This document shows, piece by piece, positions 44,761 to 56,273 of a DNA stretch of 64,000 nt; the first letter of the stretch is position 1; every line of letters starts with the position of its first letter. Under the pieces are notes generated by a model. It did no database searches. It was not told where the DNA came from and saw only the letters and a list, made by a program, of their open reading frames with translations. Origin of the DNA: Halisarca cf. caerulea (lineage: Eukaryota; Porifera; Demospongiae; Chondrillida; Halisarcidae); NCBI GenBank assembly GCA_963170055.1, contig CAUJGJ010000397.1, forward strand, positions 10,680,301 through 10,744,300, given 5' to 3'. Position numbers and translations under genes: made by a program.

Positions 44761-44810
44761 CACACACATACAAACATGTGCTGTACACACATATTATATG
44801 CACACACAGA
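44707..44810. repeat. (CA)n microsatellite
   Basis: CA tract with CATACA and CGCA interruptions. The flanks 44540-44706 and 44811-45480 hold no supported gene. Confidence 0.9.
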
Positions 44811-45489
44811 CACACCAATGTTGTCACACATACAAACTGTAAAGGATCCTGCACATTCATGTTCCCAAAATAAATATCTAACAGAATTATCATAGTACAT
44901 ATTTGCAGCATAATCGACGGATTTCAACAGGAAACCCGTATACTTACTATGGATATCATTGCACATGAACATGGCTGTTGACTTCCTTTTTGCCACCGAT
45001 GCTGCTTTAGTTTCCAACGAGTAAATTATTCCTTATAGATAAGGACACTCAACAAGTTCATTTCGGAATATTCACTGTAGTCAGAAAGTACTCGCATCTT
45101 CTTCCTAGGAGGAGTTAGTGAACAACCATTTTGATGGTAAAAGTCGTATTCCTGTCAGGATTCGTCCGTACAACAAACATGGCGTCTCATAGGCTTGTAC
45201 GGGATATTTTTGAAATTTTGCCATTTCGCAAGTAAAAGTTAAGAGGAGCCTTACAGTCCCTTTCCAGACCCTACAGTTGGTGATTGTGAACAGTCGTCCG
45301 CAGTCAGTCGCAGCGCGTGTCAGTAAACTGCAAACAAAAAATCGGCCTACTTTTATTATAATAAGATAATACCATTAATCCTGTATAAAAAGTATCTGTA
45401 CATTATGATGATAGAAGCTATGTAAGAACGGTTTGATTTCTAGATCATTTGACAAGCTAGTACAGTATTGCGCTTCGTCCTCAGGTCAA

Positions 45490-47400
45490 AGGTCCTCCAC
45501 TTAAGAAAGGGAACACTTCTAAGACTAAGAGAGGAACACATTTCAATTCAAGTTGGACGGAGGAATTCAGGAACATCATCAACAAGAGTTCAAAAGGCTT
45601 GACGTATGTGTACTGCACTGTGTGCTTTTGTCACTTCAGTGTTTCGCATGGTGGAAGGAACGATGTCACTACACAAAGATAAGTTGAAAGCCGTGAGTAC
45701 TTCACATTCAGTGGGCTCATATTTCCATCCTCAGGCCTTGCACTTGGCTATTGAGGCTGAAACTAGGTGGTCTTGTTCCTTGCTAAACACAATATACCAT
45801 TTTTAGCCAGTGATCATGCCACAAGACTCTTCCCGAAGATATTTCCTAACTCTAAAATTGCAAAGTCGTTTGCCTGTGGCCGTACTAAAACTACAGCCAT
45901 TGTCAAAGGAGCCCTTGCTCCAACGTTTCTCCAAGCAACTGTTGAAAGTATGTCTTATCCCTTCTCAGTGATGATGGATGAGTCCAATGACAAGACTAAC
46001 AAATCTTGCATTATTCTAGTGCGGGCATTTGACAGTCAGACATCTAAGGTGCATACACGTTTTCTTGACATGCCAGTTGTGAACATTGGCACTGCTCAGA
46101 ATCTATTTGAGGCATTAGAGTCCTCACTTTCTAAACATGGTTTAGATCTGAGCAAAGCCATGTCATTTATGTCTGACACAACTAATATCATGAAGGGTAC
46201 AAGATCAGGGGTCCAGGTGCTAATAAAAGATTATCATACATACATCATACACAGAACATCCATAAGTGTATGATGTGGGGTGTATTTGTCATTTAGCCGA
46301 TCTAGCGATCAAAGCCAGCATAAAGGTATTGCCCGTTGATATCAACCAGCTGTTCATTGATATCTTTTACTACTTCTACCATAGCAGTAAAAAAGCAGCA
46401 ATTTGTAGATCATTTGTGCAGCCTATTTACCACAGAACCAGATATAATTTTAAAGCACCACCCAAACGGCTGGCTGAGCCTACTTTGTTGTGTAAAACAC
46501 TACCTTACACAATGGGAAGGATTGAAATCTTTCTTCTCATCTTGTGATGAATCTAACAGCAAAGTGAGAAGCATTTTAGAAAGGCTTGAAAATCCATTCA
46601 CCAAGCCACTTCTACATTTTTTGCTGTTTATTCTGCCAGTTATGGATCAATTCAACCGCATGTTCCAGACATCCACTGAGAACATCACAAGTGAGCTGTA
46701 CCAGGAGATGAGTAGATTGGTTCGACTATATGCATCCATTTTCTTACAAGCCAGCACCATACAGATACTAGTGGGAATCTCACCTTGCTTAGTACAGCTG
46801 AAGAGGACCAGCTTCCTGATGAGAACCTGGGTATTGGAGATGACACTTCGACTTGCCTTGCAGAATTAGAAATTGAGCATGACATTACACCATATTTTAA
46901 AGTCTGTGAGGAAGTTCTATTGCCTGAGCATACAGAAGATGTTGAAGAAGTTCCCATTTGGAGACTCTCTCATGAAGGACCTAGGAGTACTACAACCAAA
47001 CAAAGTGACTACTTATGCTGAAGATGTCTTATTGAAGCTTCCCCAACTTGATCTAGATGAGGAAGACACAATACGTCTACTGAAAGAAGAATATTTGGAC
47101 TTCACTCTATCACCTGAAGATGTTCCACAGGCTCAGAACTACTCATCAGTGGAAAACCTACAGAGGCCTAAAGTTGGCAAGTTTTGGAAGGATGTTTCCT
47201 CGATGATGACATTTGATAGGAGTCCACGATTTCCAACTTTGTACAAGCTGATATTTGCTCTAATGACAATCCCCTGCTCTAATGCCGATTCAGAAAGAAG
47301 TTTTTCAATTTTGAGGAAAATTCACATAGACCACCGATCTAACTTAGACTAATCAACTATTGTAGCATTGATGTCCACCAAATTTAACTGTGGCACCTGT
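45490..47400 (+). pseudogene. Third hAT transposase, frameshifted
   Basis: Starts with a basic region and a finger-like CTVCFCHFSVSHGGRNDVTTH segment (about 45610-45680, split over two frames). The body has PFSVMMDESNDKTNK (first Asp), MSFMSDTTNIMKGTRSGVQ (second Asp), DVGCICHLADLAIKA and, near the C terminus, MTIPCSNADSERSFSILRKI (dimerisation segment). Frame changes occur near 45770, 46255 and 46440, and a TAA lies near 46265. This subtype is only distantly like the other two hAT genes in the window. Element ends were not found. Confidence 0.75.
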
Positions 47401-47603
47401 TGCTATACAGTGACACTAACATCGGATTTGTTGTCCAAATGTAAGAAAGCAACCCATGCTGCCGATACTACAGGACACAGTTCAAGTACTTGACATTGTG
47501 TGCATATACACTAACACGGTATCATTACTGTTATTATTATGTTTAACTGACTTTTTGGTTATTGTTATTTACAAATAAATTCACATAACTTACTGTCTAT
47601 TAA

Positions 47604-48397
47604 CCCTCCTACCCTCCCCATACAATGACTTGCAGTTCACCTAAGCCTTTCTTGTGGATTGTATCTTAGTCATCTTATACAGAATAGCTACGTATAAGAT
47701 ACCATTTTATCACTCGAATAGCGGAGATTTTCGTGAGTGCGAAATATAGTTGATATCACGTTTAGGTATTGCGCAATTGCTCGAAAACCACAACTATGAC
47801 ATTGCGCAATTACATTTTCGTTCTTGCGCAATTTTCGTAGAGTGACTCCAGCCACGTACTACAACGAAAATGGTATCATCTGAAAGCTGAGTTCACGATC
47901 TACAAGATGAACTAAGAGGTGAAAACATACGCCGAACGGGGAGTAAGTTATGCGTCGATAATCACTTGCTACTAAAATATGAAAATTTGCACCCTGCGAA
48001 TTAGGAATTCTTAACCTTGTTTCTCTCGTAGGCAGTAAATAACTAAGGTATGAGTAGTTTTCTACTATCTTTTTTGTTCTTAGGTCGGCCAGCTCTTTGA
48101 TAGAACTTCATTTGTTTGCCAATGTTTTCGCACGGAAGCCATTTTATATGAGTTATACAGAATTCTACGGAAATATGCAGAGATTTATTGTGGTAATCGC
48201 AAACGTTCTACAAGCACTGATTCAAAGGCGGCTACAGCATGATTGCAACTTTAATTGCATGATTTTACTAGCTGGCCAAAATCTTCATAAACCAAGCTTC
48301 TTTATGATACCACACACTTTATGATAACTGTTTTCATACTTCCTACAAAAATTAAAACTTTTGGGGTCAAATGTGGGTCCAGTGGAGGGTAGGAGGG
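47604..48397. mobile_element. piggyBac-type miniature element with TTAA sites
   Basis: TTAA at 47600-47603 and 48398-48401 flanks inverted ends CCCTCCTACCCTCC and GGAGGGTAGGAGGG. TTAA duplication with CCC ends is the mark of piggyBac elements. The 794-bp interior has no transposase; GCGCAATT is repeated three times near 47770-47830. Confidence 0.75.
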
Positions 48398-48401
48398 TTA
48401 A

Positions 48402-48603
48402 GGACAATGTGAAGTGGACTGATCACTTGGCAGATTTGTGTATACATGCTATATAATTATAATATTAACGACCATATGTGGTTCTTTAAATTTGGTATAA
48501 TTATAGTATATAATATGCAATATTATATAAGTTGCATATGACATGTCATGCATATACTATAGTATAGTTACAGGTGTTCCTGAAGGCAGTTTTGAATACT
48601 TGG
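48402..48603. other. AT-rich spacer
   Basis: TATAATTATA-type sequence with no supported feature. Confidence 0.4.
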
Positions 48604-49330
48604 CAACTATGTATATGTCAACAACACGGCGGACTTTTAGGCGGTAGTCGGTATTGCTGTAATATATCAGTTAACCTAGTGTCTTTGCTCCTGTTTTTGT
48701 CAGCGAAGAATTTTTTGCCATAAGAAGTTGGTTTGAGAGTTATTTACAAAGTTTCAAGTTGCACCAAGAATTTCCATGGGCCTTCAAGTTGTAGAGGTAC
48801 ACCGACAAGTCTAAAGATTTTGTCTTTGTTTAAAAAGTTTTGGAACTACTCAAAACCTTACATAAGCTGCCTCTGCTAACACAAAAGATAACTTAGATGC
48901 AACATTTAAGATGAAAATGTCCACGGATAGATGGCTAAACTGAAAAATCTTATCTTACATTACCGCAGAAGTCTATGGATTTCAAGAAAAGGTTTAAGAA
49001 AGCTTCAGAAACAGGTGAGAAGACTTGTGAAAGCTTTGTTTATCTGTTAAACCATTTTGGAATGTCTGAATGTGTATTCAAAGTGGTTTGGTGCGGTTTA
49101 GTACAAGTTGGTCTTTGGTAAAAGAAATTCTTTGTGGTTTTCTTGGATATGTTCACGTACGTGTGTATGATCTTGTGTTTATGTGTTTGTTCAGGCCTTG
49201 TTTAGCATGGCATAGAGCGTTCATGTAGCCTTTAGGATGAAAACGTCCATGGATAGAAGGCAGAACTTCAAAACTTTACAACACGTTATCGTGGAAGAGA
49301 AGGTCAAGAAAGCTTCAGAAATAGGTAAGA
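48604..49330 (+). repeat. Family 2 head joined to exon/intron-like repeat unit, copy 2
   Basis: ATGTCAACAACACGGCGGAC starts a stretch collinear with 38355-39190. AAGCTTCAGAAACAG then GTGAGAAGACTTGTG (49013), and AAGCTTCAGAAATAG then GTAAGATGACTGTTG (49324), are donor-like sites. TTGTTCAG (about 49195) is acceptor-like. No long open frame exists, so if transcribed it is either non-coding or decayed. Confidence 0.5.
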
Positions 49331-49690
49331 TGACTGTTGAAAGCTTTACTTCTTTAGCTAACCGTTTTCAAATGTATATGTAAGAATTTCTGTATGTATC
49401 TTTCTAGATGTTTGCTTGCGTTTATGTTTACTTGTGTCTGCATGTTTATTTGAGCATGTTCCTGTGGGTTGGTGTGTGTGTGTGTTTATTGTCTCATTGT
49501 TTATTGTTCTTTCTTTTCGTGTTCAGAAAATACACTAAATCATGATGGCAATTGGTAAGATTGTGTGTTTTGTATGTGTGTGATGTATAGTTGAGTGCTT
49601 TGTTTGTATGCTAGTGTGTGTGTGTCTGTGTGGTGTGTGTGTGTGTGTGTGTCTGTGTGTCTCTGTGTGTGTGTGTGTGTGTGTGTCTGT
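49319..49690 (+). repeat. Left arm of a large inverted repeat
   Basis: From AGGTAAGATGACTGTTGAAA through CTCATTGTTTATTGTTCTTT and on to the GT-rich tract, this stretch is inverted at 52130-52503 with moderate divergence. It is also the continuation of the exon/intron-like unit. Between the arms lie the Tigger element and about 560 bases of CA-rich DNA. Confidence 0.7.
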
Positions 49691-51568
49691 GTTATTGAAC
49701 GTTTAGTACATACTTGGATACTACAGATTTCCGGATAATAAAGACCCATTTGCATTTCCCTAGCACGCTTTCCCACACTTAGTACGTACGAGGTGAAATT
49801 ATTAAGATGGCTACCAAGAAGAAAGTGATTTTGATCAAGGAGAAACTAGCAATCATCGAACATATTGGTGAAGGAGAGAAACAATCGCCTGTTCGTCAAC
49901 AATTAGGTCTGGCAAAGACTACAGTTAACACTATTTAGAAGAATAGATAGGCTTTGAAACGGCAGTTCGAATCGTCAGATTTCAATGATGACTGCAAACA
50001 CTTTTGTTCAGCGAACTACAAGGACCTTGATGCGGCCCTTCTCGCATGGTTCAAGCAAGCAAGAAGCAGCGATATAACCATGAGTGGTCCTCTGTTGGTA
50101 GCCGAAGCAAACTTGCTGGCCAAAGACTTGGGACACGATGATTTCGTTGCCACTACGGGATTCATTGACCGCTGGAAGACCAGACACTCGGCATGAAGGA
50201 AATCTCAGGGGAAGAGAACTCTGTGCCCGAAAAAGCTATTGAGCCCTGGATTAGCAGCATTCTTCCAGATTTACTGAAGAAGTACAAGCCAGAAGACGTT
50301 TACAACGCTGATGAGACGGGTCTTTTCTACAAATTGCAGCCGGATCGTACTCTTGCTTTCAAGGGGGAAAAGTGCTCTGGAGGGAAGAAACCAAAAGATT
50401 GCCTCACCATCTTAGTCTGTGTAAGTATGGCAGGTGAGAAGGTTCCTCCGTTGGTGATAGGGAAAGCAAAGAAACCAAGATGCTTTGCTGGTGTGAAAAA
50501 TCTTCCCCTCGCCTATGTTGGCAATTCCAAGGCCTGAATGACCAGTGACATCTTCAAGGACTACCTGCAGAAGTGGAACCAGAAGCTGGCTCACCAAAAT
50601 TGCCACATTCTACTGATTGTAGACAACTGCCGTGTCCACCCACACCTCGACTTAACCAATATCAGCCTCAAGTTTCTCTCTCCGAACACAACAGCAAAGC
50701 TGCAGCCTTGTGATCAAGGCATCATCCAATCACTGAAGGTACATTACAAGTACAAGCTGGTGCAGAAACTGCTGGTGGCCATGGATTCACAAGAGCACTT
50801 GAAGATATCTGTCTTGGACGCTATGAAGTGGCTGAAGCAGGCTTGGAGTGAAGTGTCTGAGGCCACCATTAGGAACTGCTTCAAGCTCTGCAGTTTCAAG
50901 GAGGATGCCACTGAGGATCCCCCAAGCCAGGACCCACATCTGGACTCATTGATTGAAGAACTCAGAGATTGAGGAGGTAGCATTGATGGGTCTCTGGAAG
51001 ATTTCACTACCAGTGACTGCATGGTAGAAACTACTGGGACCTTCAGCGATCGCGAGATTGTTCAGGCAGTTCTTGGTAGAGACGAAGAGGCTGATAATGA
51101 ATCGGACTCTAATAGTGCTGAAGATGAACCCCTTGTGTGTCCAAGTGTGGATGACTATCGGGCTGCACTTAAAGTTGTCAGTCAATATGTAGCCTGTTGC
51201 TCTGATGACCCTAAGCACAATCAAGCTCTACTCACCTTAGAAGATCTGTCATTCAAAGCAAGATCCAAGCAGACGAGTATCACGGACTATTTTCATTCTA
51301 AGTCAGTACAGTAAACAGTGTTCTCTGTGCATGTAGTTACTTTACTTCACTATTGTGTATATGTCTGCATTATTTGCCATGTTTTATTACTATTGCATGT
51401 ATTATTAAGGAATGGTGGGGTGATTCATTATTCCATGTGATTCATTGTAATTGCTGAATATACATTAGCTATTTGGCAAATATTTGTGAGGTTTGTTTAG
51501 TAAGTACTTTGGATAGTAAGTACTTTTTGGGCTATCCCTTGAGGGTACTTACTAACCAAGTTCGACTG
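49691..51568 (+). mobile_element. Tigger/pogo-type transposon, decayed
   Basis: The right end, GGTACTTACTAACCAAGTTC followed by GACTG at 51568, is followed by TA. A diverged inverse (GAACGTTTAGTACATACTT, about 49697) lies at the left, where the end merges with a GT tract. CAGTCGAAC-type ends with TA are typical of pogo/Tigger elements. Confidence 0.65.
49807..51314 (+). pseudogene. Tigger (Jerky/CENP-B-like) transposase
   Basis: MATKKKVILIKEKLAIIEHI begins a CENP-B-type helix-turn-helix region, followed by a second DNA-binding region ending FIDRWKTRH. The DDE-1 nuclease core shows DVYNADETGLFYKL (first Asp), ILLIVDNCRVHPH (second Asp) and LSPNTTAKLQPCDQGIIQS (third Asp region). The tail ends TSITDYFHSKSVQ, as in other Tigger proteins. 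Lesions are TAG at 49936 and 49948, a one-base shift near 50190, TGA at 50535-50537 (probably once Trp) and TGA at 50970-50972. All three catalytic Asp remain. Confidence 0.88.
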
Positions 51569-51570
51569 TA

Positions 51571-52129
51571 TATCAAATATTTATCACTTTAATTTTTGAT
51601 AATTTTAATGAAAAGGTCACATAACTGCCTACAATAATAAACATAATATGAAAATTAAAATAATTCAATAGTCAATGTACAAAAGCACATAAACAAATTT
51701 AACAAAAGTAAGTACATAGTAAAAGTAAACGCTATATGCACACATGTACTCACATCATGTACACACATACGCACATCACATTTTCAGTACAAGAACCAAT
51801 TGTAAGTACACATGCTAAAATTGTACAGAGAAACACATATGTACAGAGGTACACACACAATGAAAAACATAAATTTACAGAGGTATATCTACACGCATAA
51901 TATTAATGCACTAACATGTATATATAAACTCACACGAGTATACACACCTTATTCACACACATATACACACATGTACACACACACAACTAATGCTATAAGT
52001 ATAAGCGCACTATGTGGACTAAATACACTGCGCAAACCTGAATTTACAAGGGCATAAGTACACACATCATATACATATGTACATACGTATACACATACCA
52101 CTCACACAAGTATACACACCCAATACAGA
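51571..52129. other. CA-rich DNA between Tigger and the right arm
   Basis: Many short ACACAT and ACAC tracts and no gene. Confidence 0.5.
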
Positions 52130-52176
52130 CACACACGCACACGCACACACACACACAAAAACACACACACATCTCA

Positions 52177-52208
<32 letters not shown>

Positions 52209-52503
52209 ACAGACACACACACAAGCATACAAAGCACTCAACTATACATCACACAAATACAAAACACACAATCTTACCAATTGCCTTTATGATTTAGAGT
52301 ATATTCTGAACACAAAAAGAAAGAACAATAAACAATGAGACCATAAACACACACACACACACACTAACCCACAGAAACATGCTCAAATAAACACACAGAC
52401 ACAAGCAAACATATCTAGAAAGATACATACAGAAATTCTTACATGTACATTCAAAATGGTTAACTAAAGAAATAGAGCTTTCAACAGTCATCTTCCCTAT
52501 TTT
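52130..52503 (-). repeat. Right arm of the large inverted repeat
   Basis: Read on the minus strand it gives GGGAAGATGACTGTTGAAAG and then the same order of motifs as 49319-49690, including GATTGTGTGTTTTGTAT and GTATAGTTGAGTGCTTTG. Divergence is moderate, so the two arms are not recent copies. Confidence 0.7.
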
Positions 52504-53475
52504 TGGATCAATCCCAAAGAACGGACCAGCAAACATTTCTGAATTCTGACGTCATGGCTCACAGTTTCTTGCATGACGACACATTTGCCATAATTTGTTG
52601 GGGTGTCGCATCAAAATGGCTGACGGACGTTGGCTGTGCCCACTACCCTTAATCCAGGGCCCCAACCCTACGTAGATCAAGGTTCGTGTGCATTTGTGTG
52701 CTTCTAAACGTATTTGTGTATTTTAGCCTGTATTAGAGTTCTCCTGACTCTCACGTTTTTGCGTGTTTCCTTTTTGCTGCTGCAGCCAGGTTTAACAGAC
52801 GTTAGTGTACATTTGTGAGATTAAATGTATTTGAATTGTATAGAAGCGTCTTCCTGGCTATAATAATTGTATTCAATGGGCTTGCAGTGGTTCCATGACC
52901 ACTTTTTTCTGTTTGAGTTATTGCCAAATCAGGTAGTTAGCGGCCCAGCTGCTTTAACGGGTGTTTTTGCATTAATGTGGTTAAATAAGGTTTTTATATT
53001 TGACAAAAGCCCCTTTCCGGGTATATATCTAACGGGTTTTCAGTGGGCTTATGTAGCTCAGTAAGCATCATGCCACACAATATACTTAGCTATAGCTACA
53101 AGTCACAGCTATATAGTCTGATTTGTAAAATTGGTTTTTCTGAAAACCATTACTACTCAAAAGTTTGCTACCAGCTGTGCACGTGTTTTATTTTTATGTA
53201 TAAGTGTTTTGTTAAACTTCAGCAGAAACATTTAAAATGTTTTTTCTAAAATCACCACTACTCCAAAGTTTGTTACCAGCATGTGTTCATGTTTGTATAC
53301 TAGTCTTGTGTTTTTTGCACATATGCCATGTGTTTGTTTATGCATTTGTGTGGTTTGTTTACTGTGAACCCCTTACTTTTAGCATAACGTACTATTATAT
53401 AATGACCAGTACATGTATAGATAATTATCAGCCTTAAATATTAGCTTAATATGGGGTAACATTATATATGTATTT
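52504..53475. other. Anonymous DNA
   Basis: No supported gene. Short open frames between 52867 and 53437 have no recognisable motif. Confidence 0.4.
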
Positions 53476-53589
53476 GTTATATCCTGTCCAGGTGTGCTAC
53501 AGCAGAAATACAGTGCTGACTAACTGAGGGCTAACCTGAGGTCATCAGCACTGTATTTTCTGCTGTAGCACACCTTGATAGGATATAAC
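53476..53589. repeat. 114-bp palindrome
   Basis: GTTATATCCT and GGTGTGCTACAGCAGAAA, then TACAGTGCTGA, are repeated inverted at the right end (TCAGCACTGTA, TTTCTGCTGTAGCACACC, AGGATATAAC). The loop is about 30 bases. It is a foldback miniature element or a long hairpin transcript; no evidence separates them. Confidence 0.75.
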
Positions 53590-53753
53590 TAATTTGTATC
53601 CTGGCAACCATTCACTGTTGACTGTTGGTGTGTACAGCCTCATCTAGAGCTGATCAGTTTTAGCCACTTACCCTACCAATTGACATCAATTGACATCAAT
53701 TAGGAAGTGTGCATATATCAGTGACCTGTGCTACATCACAAATGTCGGCACAC

Positions 53754-54107
53754 TTTTTAGGGGCTGCCACAGGCAGCCCCTATATTGTTTTCATTTGGAC
53801 TTCCGGTGTGTAACGCTCGTCCGATATATATATATATATATATATAATATGGATTTGAAGAAAAGTCTTATAATAGAGAATTTATACAATAGTAATAGAG
53901 AAGTATGAATTTATACAGGAAGGAGTTAGAGGAATTGTTTTGAAAACAATTGCCAAATATGGCAATTGTTTTCAAAACAATCGTTCAGTTACAATAAACA
54001 GTATGTTCTATGAATGTTCAGCTGTGCACTTACACTCCAATGCTTTACAAGTGATTCGAGTGCGTGGGGCGGCAGCCCCCACGAGTTTTTAACTCGAATT
54101 ACTTGTT
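53754..54107 (+). mobile_element. Hairpin/(TA)n element family 1, copy 3
   Basis: Complete: T run, AGGGGCTGCCACAGGCAGCC hairpin, (TA)n, ATATGGATTTG, perfect internal hairpin and 3' stem-loop ending ACTTGTT. It is the first of a same-strand cluster of four. Confidence 0.8.
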
Positions 54108-54278
54108 CCTTTGATCCACCCATAATTCACTCCCACACCAGGATACAAGTATAAGATGAATTGAATGTACTTACAATATGAAATTCAAAATTAAAGCATA
54201 TGCCAAAATTGTTTGCGGGATTCAAAATGCTTAGAAAAGCTACATTATAAAAGTATTACTGAATATAAGGGTTGTGCA

Positions 54279-54346
54279 TTTTTAGGGGCTGCCACAGGCA
54301 GCCCCTATATTGTTTTCATTTGGACTTCCGGTGTGTAACGCTCGTC

Positions 54347-54381
<35 letters not shown>

Positions 54382-54638
54382 GGATTTGAAGAAAAGTCTT
54401 ATAATAGAGAATTTATATAATAGTAATAGAGAAGTATGAATTTATACAGGAATGAGTTATAGGAATTGTTTTGAAAACAATTGCCTAACATGGCAATTGT
54501 TTTCAAAACAATCATCCAGTTACAATAAACAGTATGTTCAATGAATGTTCAGCTGTGCACTTACACTCCAATGCTTTGCAAGTGATTCGAGTGCGTGGGG
54601 CGGCAGACCCCACGAGTTTTTAACTCGAATTACTTGTT
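54279..54638 (+). mobile_element. Hairpin/(TA)n element family 1, copy 4
   Basis: Complete, with one base change in the 3' hairpin (GGCAGACCC). The internal hairpin has CCTAACATGG instead of CCAAATATGG. It is separated from copy 3 by about 170 bases of unrelated DNA. Confidence 0.8.
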
Positions 54639-54792
54639 GTGTACTTATATGTATTATTTTATGTGTTTCATGTTTTAATTCTCAGTGTGTTTGCTTCATT
54701 ATTGTGTTGTATAGGGTTACATTAATTTTGTTTTTCACAAACTTTATCATCAATGACCTTTTTGCTTCTTATTGTATCATTCATGTGATTGC

Positions 54793-54871
54793 TTTTAGGG
54801 GCTGCCACAGGCAGCCCCTATATTGTTTTCATTTGGACTTCCAGTGTGTAATGCTCATCCAATATACATAT

Positions 54872-54906
<35 letters not shown>

Positions 54907-55125
54907 AAGAAAAGTCCTATAATAGAGAATTTATATAATAGTAATAGAGAAGTATAAATTTGTACAAAAATGAGTTATAGGAATTGATTTCAAAACAATC
55001 GTCCAGTTACAATAAACAGTATGTTCAATGAATGTTCAGCTGTGCACTTACACTCCAATGCTTTGCAAGTAATTTGAGCATGTGGGGCGGCAGCCCCCAC
55101 AAATTTTTAACTCAAATTACTTGTT
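54793..55125 (+). mobile_element. Hairpin/(TA)n element family 1, copy 5 (deleted internally)
   Basis: The 5' hairpin, (TA)n and 3' stem-loop are present. One half of the internal hairpin is missing, and the ATG after the (TA)n is lost (TATATTTGAAG). Confidence 0.75.
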
Positions 55126-55369
55126 ACATTAATTTGTTTGTATTCTTTGTTTTTGTTTTTAGTGTGTTGTTTGGTTTGTTTTTTTGTTTGTTTGTCTCAG
55201 TCCTTTCTGTTTGTTTATTTGTTTTCTATTTGTTTGTCTTCTCTTGTTTTTTTTTGTTTAGTTAGGCGTGTTGCTTTAATTGTCTTGTTTTTGTTTGTAT
55301 TGCTCCTTTTGTATTCTTTGTTCATTTTGTCTTGTTTTTGTTTGTTCAATTTGTTTAGGTTATGTTGTC

Positions 55370-55725
55370 TTTTTAGGGGCTGCCTGTGGCAGCCCCTATA
55401 TTGTTTTCATTTGGACTTCCGGTGTGTAACGCTCGTCCGATATATATATATAGATATATATATAATATAGATTTGAAGAAAAGTCTTATAATAGAGAATT
55501 TATACAATAGTAATAGAGAAGTATGAATTTATACAGGAAGGAGTTATAGGAATTGTTTTGAAAACAATTGCCAAATATGGCAATTGTTTTCAAAACAATC
55601 GCCCAGTTACAATAAACAGTATGTTCAATGAAGGTTCAGCTGTGCACTAACCCTTCAATGTTTTGCAAGTAATTCGAGCATGTGGGGCGGCAGCCCCCAC
55701 GAGTTTTTAACTCGAATTACTTGTT
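55370..55725 (+). mobile_element. Hairpin/(TA)n element family 1, copy 6
   Basis: Complete. The (TA)n has an AGATATA interruption, and ATAGATTTG replaces the usual ATGGATTTG, so the short reading frame is not conserved. The spacer before it (55126-55369) is rich in TTTGTTTG. Confidence 0.8.
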
Positions 55726-55945
55726 GTTTTATGTTTGTTTTCAGCTCTTGTTTTATTGTTTATTTCAGAGCTTTTATTTATGATTGTGTCTTATTGTGTT
55801 GTTTGTTTGTTTCTTTGTTTTGTTTATTGTGCAAGTCATTTCATGTGTATTGTTTGCTTTTATATTTATTGCAAGTACACTTCATGCTTTTGTTGGAATT
55901 GTGCTATACCTTGCGTGGTTAATAATATAGTATATATTGTTATAA

Positions 55946-56014
55946 TTTTTTGGACCACCGGAAGGCGGCCCTATATTGTTTTAACTTTCACTGGAAGTGT
56001 CCGGAACATCCGGA

Positions 56015-56062
<48 letters not shown>

Positions 56063-56273
56063 AGCAACATGGCGGAGGCGAAGTCGGTACGTAATCTTTC
56101 GGCTATATTTCAGTAAAATTCATTCGTTTGCTCCTGATTTTATCGGCAAAGAGTCTTTTCGACCAGAAGAGTTCTTCGAAGTATTATTTTAGTCAATAAC
56201 GATGATTTCCAAGAAATTTGAGTTTCCAGGGCCGTAGGCGGCCCACAAGTTTTTTAAACTCGAATTGCTTGTT
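55946..56273 (+). mobile_element. Hairpin/(TA)n element family 2, copy 3
   Basis: T run, GGACCACCGGAAGGCGGCCC hairpin, (TA)n, GTCAGCAACATGGCGGAGGC, then GTACGTAATC and a 3' stem-loop with GGCCGTAGGCGGCCC ending CTTGTTT. It lies on the same strand as the four family 1 copies before it. Confidence 0.75.
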
